Below are positions 9,857 through 18,800 of a stretch of DNA of 64,000 nt, one piece after another. The stretch covers positions 389,326-453,325 of the forward strand of contig NZ_FNHV01000001.1 of NCBI RefSeq assembly GCF_900103585.1, written 5' to 3'. Each line of letters starts with the position of its first letter. Within the stretch, counting starts at the first letter, position 1. The translations under genes were made by a program, and so were the position numbers. The DNA is from Streptomyces sp. cf386. Lineage in GTDB: Bacteria; Actinomycetota; Actinomycetes; Streptomycetales; Streptomycetaceae. The notes beneath the pieces were generated by a model. That model saw only the letters and a list, made by a program, of their open reading frames with translations, did no database searches and was not told the origin of the DNA.

Positions 9857-9916
9857 GTGAACTGCTCCTGGTCGTGACTGGTCGTGATGGTCGGTTCGGG
9901 GTGGATCAGGGGTGGA

Positions 9917-11056
9917 TCAGGGCCTGACGTAGGCGCTGCGCGCTTCGAGCCCCTCTCGCGACAGCGTGAAGTTCTGCTGGAAGGACCCCTGCCGCAGGAT
10001 GTGCGTGACGGACTTGACGAAGTAGTCGCCGTCGTACGTACGGCCCGAGCCGCGCACACCCACCAACTGGCGCGGCTGCAGGATGTAGCCGTGCCGGTTC
10101 ACGTCGAGCGAGCCCGAACCGGAGACGACGTCGGCGGACACGGCCGCGCGCGCGAGGAGCTCGGCCTCGGCCTGTTCGCGCTGATGCTTGGCGGTGCCGG
10201 CGAGGGTCCTGCGCTTGAGGGCCGGGGTGGGGCGCTTGCCGAGCGGCGGGCGCAGCGGGCTGATCGGCGGCTGGGGCAGGAGCGTGGACTGCCGGGTGCC
10301 GGGGTCCTGCCAGCGGGCCTGCGGCTCCTCGCGGGCCGTCCCGTCGTAGGCGAACGTGAGCTGGTCGACGGTGGAGTTGGCGTCCATGTTGACGTTGAGG
10401 GCGTGCTGGCGTACGCCGAGGCGCACTTCGGGGCCCCAACGGGCCGAGGACTGGCCGGGGTTGGGGCCCGGCTCCAGGTAGAACGTGTAGCCGTTCGCGC
10501 GGGCGAGCTCGTTGATGTACCCCAGATCGGTGCTCGTCTGGTAGTGGACGCGGAGGTCCTGATGCGGCGGCTGGCTCACCTTCTCGGTGTAGACGTCGGG
10601 CCGGATGCCGTAGTCGGAGTAGCGGCCCAGGATGGCGAGGACGCGCTGGGAGGGAGGGAGGTTGGGGTAGCGGTCGGTGCGCTCCTCCAGGTCCATCAGG
10701 AGGCTCAGGTCCTCGCCGGTGACGGTGAGCGTGGAGTGCCCCGGCTGGTTGCTGGCCCCGACCTCCTGGCGCACGACGAGCCCGTCGAAGAGCACCTCGG
10801 GGGTGCCGCGGACGGTGACGGTCACGATGAGCCGCGTCTTCGGGTCGAAGTATCCCTCGGGCAGGAGGGTGCGGCTGATCAGCCCGTTCTTGGTGAGGTC
10901 GAAGGCGAGCTGAAATCCGGAGCGCTCGCCCGCGGTGGCGGTGATCTGGGCTGAGAGGAGTGCCTCAGCGACCTCCGCGGGCACGGGCTTGGCCAGCTTC
11001 GGCCCCATGTGCAGGGTGATGTGAACGGGGCCGCGCCCCACGGGCAGTTCAGCCAC
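9917..11056 (-). CDS. CIS central hub, gp27/VgrG N-terminal-like (split spike)
   Basis: 379 aa. The start is the GTG at 11056 (GGGAG seven bases upstream), overlapping the LysM gene's stop by 8 bp. The sequence resembles the gp27 / late-control-D barrel module: beta-rich N-terminal domain (FQLAFDLTKNGLISRTLLPE), middle segments (RVLAILGRYSDYGIRP; TSTDLGYINELARANGYTFY) and a C-terminal beta domain (YDGDYFVKSVTHILRQGSF). It should trimerise to adapt the threefold spike to the sixfold tube. The Pro-rich stretch around residues 255-280 is probably a linker. Together with the 178-aa OB-fold gene it replaces a single VgrG/Afp8. Confidence 0.85.
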   Translation of the reverse strand: MAELPVGRGPVHITLHMGPKLAKPVPAEVAEALLSAQITATAGERSGFQLAFDLTKNGLISRTLLPEGYFDPKTRLIVTVTVRGTPEVLFDGLVVRQEVGASNQPGHSTLTVTGEDLSLLMDLEERTDRYPNLPPSQRVLAILGRYSDYGIRPDVYTEKVSQPPHQDLRVHYQTSTDLGYINELARANGYTFYLEPGPNPGQSSARWGPEVRLGVRQHALNVNMDANSTVDQLTFAYDGTAREEPQARWQDPGTRQSTLLPQPPISPLRPPLGKRPTPALKRRTLAGTAKHQREQAEAELLARAAVSADVVSGSGSLDVNRHGYILQPRQLVGVRGSGRTYDGDYFVKSVTHILRQGSFQQNFTLSREGLEARSAYVRP

Positions 11057-11420
11057 GCCGCACTCCCTGCCGGAAGTGCCCGGCGAGCGGCACCTCGACC
11101 TCGCGACCGGGCTCGTCGGTGAGTTCCCGCGGATCCAATACCGGGTTGGCGTCGGCGATCTGCCACCACTGGCCGGGGTCGCCGAAGTAACGCTGCGCGA
11201 GCAGGTCGGGCCGCTCACCGGTACGGACGATATGCGTCTGCGTGTCGTCGCCCGCCTCCTCGATCGGAGGCAGCAACCGTCGCTTGGCGTACCGGACCTC
11301 GGTACCGTCCGGCAGCCGGTGCACGCCGATCTCGGCATCGTGGTACCGGCTGGTGCGGGGGTACGGGTGGGCCCCCGGTATCGCGTCAAGCGCGTTCTCG
11401 TACGGCTCGATGTCAGCCAT
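11049..11420 (-). CDS. LysM-domain CIS baseplate/tube-adaptor protein
   Basis: 123 aa from the ATG at 11420. The C-terminal half (HIVRTGERPDLLAQRYFGD, then WWQIADANPVLDP) is a LysM module of the XkdP/gp53 kind found at the tail tube-baseplate junction. The N terminus (HPYPRTSRYHDAEIGVH) is polar. It sits 12 bp after the Cis7-like gene and overlaps the hub gene by 8 bp. By analogy with Afp7/gp53 it should clamp the baseplate to the hub rather than bind peptidoglycan. In some clusters this domain is fused to the Cis7-like protein; here it is separate. Confidence 0.8.
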   Translation of the reverse strand: MADIEPYENALDAIPGAHPYPRTSRYHDAEIGVHRLPDGTEVRYAKRRLLPPIEEAGDDTQTHIVRTGERPDLLAQRYFGDPGQWWQIADANPVLDPRELTDEPGREVEVPLAGHFRQGVRRG

Positions 11421-11432
11421 GGCGTTCGCTCC

Positions 11433-12119
11433 TCAGCCCCTTCCCACCCCGACGCCACCGGAGCCCAGCCCCAGCGACCCGATCCCCGCGGTGCGCGCGG
11501 CGGCGGCGAGGCGCTCCTTCTGCGCGAGATGCGCGTAGTACAACTCGGCACCCGGGTGCCCCAGCGGCAGATCGCTCACGGTGAGCACCTTGAGCCCGAT
11601 GCTGAGCGAGGCCCGGATCGGGTTGAGGTTCACATCGAACGCGGACTCGTTGATGGACAGTTCGGTGAGCCGCACAGGCATGACCCGCTTGCTCCCCCAG
11701 GTGAAGAGGGTGAGCGGCATCTCGATCGGAGAGATCTCGATGGTCCCCTTCTGCGACTGCCGGCTGGCCTCGCGGAGTTGCGAGGACGTCGGCTGCACGA
11801 GCATTTCGAGCACGGCGAGCTGCGGGTGGATCCCGTCGGGTGCGGCGATCTCGAACTGGTCGGTGGCGTCGATCTCAGCGGTGAACTTCCAGGTCTCCTG
11901 GGCGGGGCCCTTGAGGCGGAGGGCCTCGTTTCTGTCCCCGTTCCCGCTGCCTCCTCCACCGGAATCGCCGCTGCCTCCTGCGGACTGGGGCGAGAGGCTG
12001 CGTTCCAGGGTGTCGGGGTTGAACTGGAGCACGATGATGCGTTGGGGGGTGCCGGTCTCGGGGTCGAGCAGGACTATTCCGGAGCGGATGGGTTTGGGGA
12101 TGTCCTGATATCTGGTCAC
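11433..12119 (-). CDS. cis7: CIS tube-initiator protein, Cis7/Afp7-like
   Basis: 228 aa. The ATG at 12119 overlaps the upstream gene's stop by 4 bp. The opening (RIIVLQFNPDTLERSLSP) and the later motif (MPVRLTELSINESAFDVNLN) are characteristic of the 'CIS tube protein' family that starts the inner tube on the hub. A Gly/Ser-rich insert (about residues 47-61) and a Gly-rich C terminus are flexible. With the following LysM gene it makes up what is Afp7 in Serratia. Family placement is confident; the symbol follows AFP-style numbering. Confidence 0.82.
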   Translation of the reverse strand: MTRYQDIPKPIRSGIVLLDPETGTPQRIIVLQFNPDTLERSLSPQSAGGSGDSGGGGSGNGDRNEALRLKGPAQETWKFTAEIDATDQFEIAAPDGIHPQLAVLEMLVQPTSSQLREASRQSQKGTIEISPIEMPLTLFTWGSKRVMPVRLTELSINESAFDVNLNPIRASLSIGLKVLTVSDLPLGHPGAELYYAHLAQKERLAAAARTAGIGSLGLGSGGVGVGRG

Positions 12120-12790
12120 AAGCGCTCCGAAAGTCGCTGCCGAAGGGGCTCGTAGTCGTGTGCGGGAAATACCTCAGGAAAGACTTCAAGCATGGATTTC
12201 AGATTGGTGGCTGACCCCACGAACTCACGGGATGCAAGCGGCGCTTCAGTGAAGAGGTACTGCCATCCGGAGGTCCCCTTGGTGACCAGGATCGCATCGA
12301 GATACTGGCAGTAGTCGACATCCATCTTGAAGGTCCCGTGCGCCGGGTCGTAATACCAGATTTCCGGGCTGTCCACGCTTGGCTGAAGCCTGATGGCCGC
12401 AAGGGCTCCCGTGCCGCTTTCTGGACGATCGTCCAGAACTCGCAGCTGTTCGTAGAGTTGCCGCTCGGACGTCGAGGAACTGGCGCTGGCCAGTGGAGGG
12501 GTGGGCGTGCCCAGGGCAGCAAGCAGGTAGGACATGCGCATTTCACCGGGGAAGGCCACACCTCCGGCCTCGTACCGCCAGTGGCACCAGAATTGCGAGA
12601 ATCGCATGTAGCAGCGCTGCAGCGACGAACGCAAGGGCATGTCGAACCAGTCGGCGACCAACTGGAAGGCGCTTTCGGCATCGCCGAACTCGTCGGCGAT
12701 ATCACCCTGATTGTCGATGTCCACCTCGATACCAGGAGCGCCCCTCAGCTCATCCAACATCGCCACCAGATTCTCTTCAAATTCTGTCAT
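12116..12790 (-). CDS. Probable immunity protein for the adjacent giant effector
   Basis: 224 aa. I chose the ATG at 12790 because AAAGGTGA lies five bases upstream; a GTG at 12799 is in frame. No CIS structural domain is recognisable. The protein is soluble, rich in Trp/Tyr/Phe (RFSQFWCHWRYEAG; KGTSGWQYLFTEAPL) and acidic, like many SMI1/SUKH-type immunity proteins, though I cannot assign it to SUKH. It starts 29 bp after the giant gene's stop, just downstream of the toxin-like tip, and shares that tip's reduced GC. Toxin-immunity adjacency plus shared base composition suggest a cognate pair. It interrupts an otherwise structural operon, which argues for insertion as a cassette. Function is inferred. 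Confidence 0.55.
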   Translation of the reverse strand: MTEFEENLVAMLDELRGAPGIEVDIDNQGDIADEFGDAESAFQLVADWFDMPLRSSLQRCYMRFSQFWCHWRYEAGGVAFPGEMRMSYLLAALGTPTPPLASASSSTSERQLYEQLRVLDDRPESGTGALAAIRLQPSVDSPEIWYYDPAHGTFKMDVDYCQYLDAILVTKGTSGWQYLFTEAPLASREFVGSATNLKSMLEVFPEVFPAHDYEPLRQRLSERL

Positions 12791-12819
12791 TTTCGTCACC
12801 TTTCTTCCTTGGTGGCTCC

Positions 12820-15800
12820 TCAGTAATCGATATTACCAAGTTTATCCTGGTCCTCAATTTCCTTGATGACCCGTTCGAAATCATCCAGCGGGCGCCCGAT
12901 CTTCGGCGGATATGTAATTCCTGAGCCCGGCGCCGGCTTCCCCTCATGCCGCCTCAGCCTGGCAATCAGATCACCGATTCCAGTGGAGTCCCTTTCGGCT
13001 GCCAGCTTCCTCAGTACTGTGACGTACCCCGGGGTCGCGTTGAACTTCTCGATAATGTACGCCGGAGACTCACTCACGTCATTCACTCGAACCTTGCGTG
13101 CGCCCGAAGGAGACGGGATCACATCGGAGTGGCGCTTCTTCCCCCCTGACACTTCGGGCATCTCCTTCCAAGTCTTCCCATTTTGGTAATAGAAGTTCCA
13201 GCTGCTAGTGATGCGCTGCGGGAAATTTTCAAACGGTGCGGGATGGAAATTGACCACCGTCTTGTACCAGATCATTTTCCGGTCACCCTTACGTGCAATG
13301 TCCGCGGGTTCCTCCACCTCGTCCTTGAAGTTGTTGTTGATTCGAAGCGGAGCAGGAACCAGGTTGGATCCGGAGGCGAGGCCGCCGAATCGTTCGGTAA
13401 GCAGGTGCATCCTCAGGAAATAGTCCGGGGCCGCATACAGCGAAGTGCTGTAGCCCAGCGGATTCCCCGGCCGGTGCGCATCTGATTTTTCCCCGCGAGG
13501 TGTGTTCTTGCTGATGTAATGCGTCTTGGTCTCTTTCGGGGCACGGACGTTGTCCGCGAACGGGGGGAAGATCGTCGGGGGGAGGTCGTCTTCGCTCGCG
13601 TTCCTGACCGCCATCACTTGGGCGAGCTTGGTCATCTCTCCGCGCAGGAGGTTCAGTTCGGCTGGAGAGGTGGCGGTTGTGAACCTGCGCCTACCCGACG
13701 CCTTGTTGGACCTATCTGGTGACATTCCGTTCTGCAGTCGATTTACACCACCTTGGAGTTGCTTGGACCTGTTGAGGGCCCACTCCTGTCGTTCCCGTTC
13801 CGGGCCGTCCGGCATGGTTTCGATTTCCTTGCCCCAAGCATGGAAGAAGAGGCGCAACGATTGGGTGACACTGTGCACCTCAAGATCCGCACTCTTGGTC
13901 CGCCCGTTGAAGGAGAGAGTGTGGACCTCGCCATTCGCCATACGGAACCGCACCCGCGGTAGTGGAGGTTCCTGCTGGGACAACTGGGATTCTTCTTCTT
14001 CCTTTCTCTTCTCCTTTGCGTCCTCGCTCTTCGGTCGCCCGGGTTCGTCCTTGTCCTTGCCGTCACTGTCGGGGTCCTTCTTGCCCGGACTGTCGTTGTC
14101 CGACGGGTCCTTCTTGGAGTCGGGATCGGGACGCTTGTTGTCGGGGTTCGGACTCTTGTCCTCGTTGCCCTTGTTCTCGTCCTTCTTCGTGCCGTCCGGC
14201 CCGTCCTTCTTGCCCGGATCCTGCTTGGGCTTCGCCGGTGGAGTCGGCTTGGTGTCAGGCTTGTCCTTGTCCGGCTGCTGGTCCTTGTCCTTCGGATTGC
14301 CGTTCTTGTCCTTGGACGTCGGGGGCGTCGGCTTCGTGGACGTGTCGCTCGGGGTGTTGTTCTTCTTGTCGTCGGGCTTGCCGTTGTCCTTGCCGGGCTT
14401 GTTCGTGGGGCTCTTGGGGTTCGTCGGCTTGGGGGACGGGGCGTCGGTGTCCTTGTCCTTCGGCTTTCCGGGCTTCGTCGTCGCCGGCTTCTTGTCCTGG
14501 GGCTTGCCCGGTGCGTCCTTGTCCTTCGGCTTGGCAGGCGCGCCCTGGTCCTTGGGCTTGGCGGGAGCGCCCTGGTCCTTCGGCTTTCCAGGGCCGCCCG
14601 CGTCCTTGGGCTTCGTCGGGGGCGTGACCTTGGCCGGGGGCGTCTGCGTCTTCTCTGGAGTCGACGAGGGCTTGTCTTTGTTGGAAGCCGGCGGGTCGCC
14701 CCCGCCGTCCTTGCCCTTGTCCGTGCCGCCGCCCTTGTCCTTGCCCAAATTGGCAGCGACACCCTTCAACCGCTGGCCCACCTTCGACACGTACTTGCCG
14801 ATCCCGCTGAGGATCAACTCGTAGGCCATCTCCAGCAGAACCACGATGCCCGCCGCGATCGCCTTGGCGAAGAGGACGCCCGCGCCGCCCTGGCGTACGG
14901 ACTTGAGCCACGTGATGACCGCGCCGATCGCCTTGAGGATCTCGCCGAGGGAGCCGATCGCGGCCTGGATGGCCTCCAGGATCGCCGCACCCCAGCCCGC
15001 GCCGGGGATCAGCTTCGCCAGGACCTTCGTGATGACGATCTCGCCGATGATGAACGGGAGTTGGGGGACGATCGCGTCCCACACCTCCTTGGCGATCTTC
15101 TCTAGGGTCCAGCCGCCCTTCATGAGCTTGTTCCAGACGGCTTCGGTCAGGCCGGTGATCTCCTTGACCTTGTCGTTGAACCACTGCTTGACCGCGCTCT
15201 TGACCTCGTTGAAGAGGTGGTTCTTCGCGCCGTCGTACGCGGAGTTCTTCGCGCCGCTCAGCCAGCCGCCCGGGTCGGACAGGATGTCGACCAGGATCAT
15301 CATGAACTCGCCGAACGCGGCGATGAACTTCGTCGCGAAGTCGAGGACCGCCTTGAGGGCGTCCTTGCAGGCCTTCAGGACGTCGAGGAGCATCTTCTTC
15401 AGGACGTTCAGGATGTCGCTGAGAAGCTTCGCGATGGACTCCAGCAGATCCTTCATGATCTGCTTCAGCGCCGCGGCGAGCTGGGTGACGAACGCGAGCG
15501 CCGCGTTGATCAGGTCCGTGATGAACTTGCGGATACGGCGGGCGATTTCGATGACCGCTTCCACCAGGGACGTGACGAACTCGATCAGGTCCTCGATGAA
15601 CTTCTTGATCATCTCGACGATGCCCTCGCGGGCCGCGTTGATCCAGCCCTCGACCGTCTCCTTGAACTTCTTCAGGGCCCCGATGATCGCTTCACGGGCG
15701 TCCTTGATGATCTTGACGATCTTGTCCCGCAGCGCGATGAACTGTTCCTTGATCCAGTCGAGCGCCTTGGACAGCCAGTTCTTGGAGTCGTCGGTCTTCT

Positions 15801-18800
15801 CGTCCTTCTTCTTCTCCGCGTCCTCCTCGGCCTTGGTGCCCTTGTCCTTGACGTCCTTGTCGCTGGTTTCCTTCTCCTTGTCGACGTCCTTGTCGGTGTC
15901 CTCTTCTTCCTTCTTGACGTCGTCGCGGATCTTCTTCTCGCGGTCGGACTTCTTCGTGCCGAGCTTCTTGAGCTCTTCGTCCTGGTCCTTGGTCCAGTCG
16001 GAGCGCTGCTTGTCCACGTCCGTCAGGACGCCCTCGCGCTTGCCCGTCTGTTCCTTGGTGTTGGACTGGACTTCCTTGTCGACCTGCCGCTTGTGCTTCT
16101 CCTGGCCCGTGCGGGTGTCCTGGGTCTTCTTCTCCCGGCCCTTGCCCATGTCCTGGCGGCCGTCGCTGAGCGCCTTCTTGAACTGCGGCTTGCGCTCGTG
16201 CTCGGCCACTTCCGAGGCCGCTTCGGGCGGTACGGCACCGGTACCCGCACCGCCGCCACCGACGACCGACTTGCCGCCCTGCCCGGCCGGCACCTTCCCC
16301 TCGAGCCGTTCCTTGGGCGCGTCCGGGTAGACCTGGTCCTCGCCCATCTTGCGACCGGCGTCGTCGGCCCCGGTCTCGGCGGCCTCCTGGCTCTTGTCGT
16401 CGGTGTTGCCGCCCTGCTCCTCGGCCTTGTCGTCGGCCTGGCCCTGCATCTCCACGCCCGGCGCAGTACCGTTCTGCGCCTGCTTCATGGCCTCGTCCTT
16501 GGTCGGCATCCCGGCGAACTGCGCGGCGAGATCCTCCGCCGTCACATCGAGGCCGATCAGGTCGCCCGCCCAGCCGAGGGCATAACCCGCCATCATCCCG
16601 ACCTGGTCGAAGAAGTCGGGCTCCTCCATCTCCTCGGCCTCGATCTTGCCCTCGGGCTTCTTCTCGCCCTTGACCTCGGCCTTCTCGTCCTCTGCGTCCT
16701 CGGCGCGCGCGGCCTTGTCCTCGTTGTACTGTGCCGCTTCCTCGGCGTCCGGCTTACCGTGCAGGGTCTTCGGGGCGCCGGTGGGACGGTCCATGGCGGG
16801 CGGCTTGGACGCCAGCTGCTTGTGTTCCTTGCCGACGTCCTTGTCCACGGCGCCGCCGACGCTGTCCATCGCCTCGACGGCCTGGTGCGGCTTGAGGTTC
16901 GACGCGGTGGCAAGGCCCTCCTCGGGGGAGCCACCGGAGAGGTCCGGCGCCGCCTTGGACGCCTTCTTCGCCTTGGACGCGGAGGCCTTGCCTCCACCCG
17001 TGGAGCCGCCCTTCGGGGCGCCGCCGCCTCCGCCGCGTGTCGGCGCGGGTGCGGCCCGGGAGCCGGAGTCGTCCCCGACACCGGAGTCGGCCTTGCTCTC
17101 CGGCTGCGGTGCCTGCTCCTTGGACTTCTCCGTCCGCGGTTCCTGGGCCCTCGGGCTCTGCTTCTCCGTACGGGAGGACGAGCGCGACTCCGTACGCGAG
17201 CCTGAACTCGCCGTGTCCGAGCTTGAGTTGTCGCTGCCGGAAGGCTGGCTGGAGGTCGAGCCGGACGGCGACGTCGCACCGCTGTCTGCCGAGCTGTCGG
17301 AGTCGGTCGTCCCGCCGCCGGACGCGGACCCGTCCGAAGTGGCGCTCCCGCCCTGGTCCTTGGGTCCCTTCGACTCCTGCGGGCCAGGGGACTCCTCGGC
17401 CTTCGCCGCACCCGTGGTGCCCTCGCCGGACGCCGCCTTCTCCCCCTCCGCGGCCGTCTTGGCCGTGTCCGACGGGGACTGGGTGGCCGAGGTGTCGGAG
17501 CGGGACTGCGCGGAGCCCTTGTCGCCGCCCGACGCCTTGTCGCCGGGACCTCCCGCGGTCGGCGTGCCCTTCTCGTCCTTGGCGGCCTGCTCGGCCATAC
17601 CGCCGCCGGTCTCCTTCGAACGGTCCTTGGCCTCCTGCGTGTTGGCCTCGGCCGCAGCCGGACCCGCCTTGGGGTCGTCGCCCAGTTTGGGATCCTTGGA
17701 AGCCACGCCCGGTGCGGGCTTCGGCTCGGACTTCTCCTCGGGGTCGAGCTCGCTCTCCGTACGGCGGCCCTGCTCCGCCGCCTCCTCCTCTGCGCCCGGC
17801 ACGGGCGGGGAGTCGTCGGTGCCCGGGTCGTCCTTCTCCGCCGCCGCCTCGCGCTCGGCGTCCTCCTCGTCCTCCTGCTGACGCTGTGCCTGCACCTTTT
17901 CGGCCCTGGTCGGCGGCGGCGCAGAGAAGGAGGGGGTGGGCGGGGCGGAGTTCCCGGCGGACTCGTCGATCTGGTCGGAGGTCGGCACGTTCGACACGTC
18001 GAGGTCCTGCTCGGGAAGGAAGTCCTCCGGCCTGAGTTTGATGTCCCACGCGCTCGGCTCCCCGCCGCCGACCTCCACCTCGGAGTCGCCGCCCTGGGCG
18101 GGGGACTCCTCCTTCTCCTCCTCACCCTCCTGGTCCTGGGCGCGTGCCCCGTCAAGCGTGCTGGCACGGCCGGGGAACCCGTCGTCCTTCCCCGTGTCCG
18201 TAGCGGTGCCCTCGTCGCGGCCCGGCGCGTCCTTCTTGGCCGCCTCGGTCGCGGCGGCGCTCTCGCGGGCCTTGGCGGCTTCGTCCTCGGCGTCGGCGCG
18301 CGGGCCTGCCGCCTCCTCCTGGCCGGCTTCCTTCTTGGCCTTCTCCTCGGCCTGCTTCGCCCCGGCCCGGTCGCCGTCCTTCCCGCCGCCCTGCTTCCCC
18401 TTGTCCCCCTTGTCCCCCTTGTCTTGCTGCTGGCCCTGCTGTCCGCTCTTCTCCGCGCCGGACTTCTCGCCCTGCTTCCCGGCGGCCTGCGCTCCGGCAT
18501 TCCCGCCGGCCGCTGCCTCCTGCTGCCCCGGCTTCTGCTCGGACTGCGCGGCGGGCGAAGTGGGCTGCTCGCCGTCCCCCTTGGGGCTGGAGGCGTCCCC
18601 GCCCGTCCGCGGGTCGGACTCCTTGTCGTCCTCCGCCTTCCCGGCGTCCGCGCCCGGAGTGCCGCCCTGCGGGATCGTGCCGCCCGCGTTCTCGGGCGTA
18701 CTGCCCGCGGCGGGAGCGGTGTCGCCGGCCCCGGAGTCAACGGACTGCTTCTCCGGGCCGGGAGCGGGCCCCGTCCGCTCGGTGCGCTGCTGCTCCTCCT

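Noticed and set aside
12116..12790. Assigning the downstream protein to the SUKH/SMI1 immunity family
   Set aside because: Aromatic-rich and acidic character is suggestive, but I could not place the family's defining motifs; left as probable immunity by position and composition.
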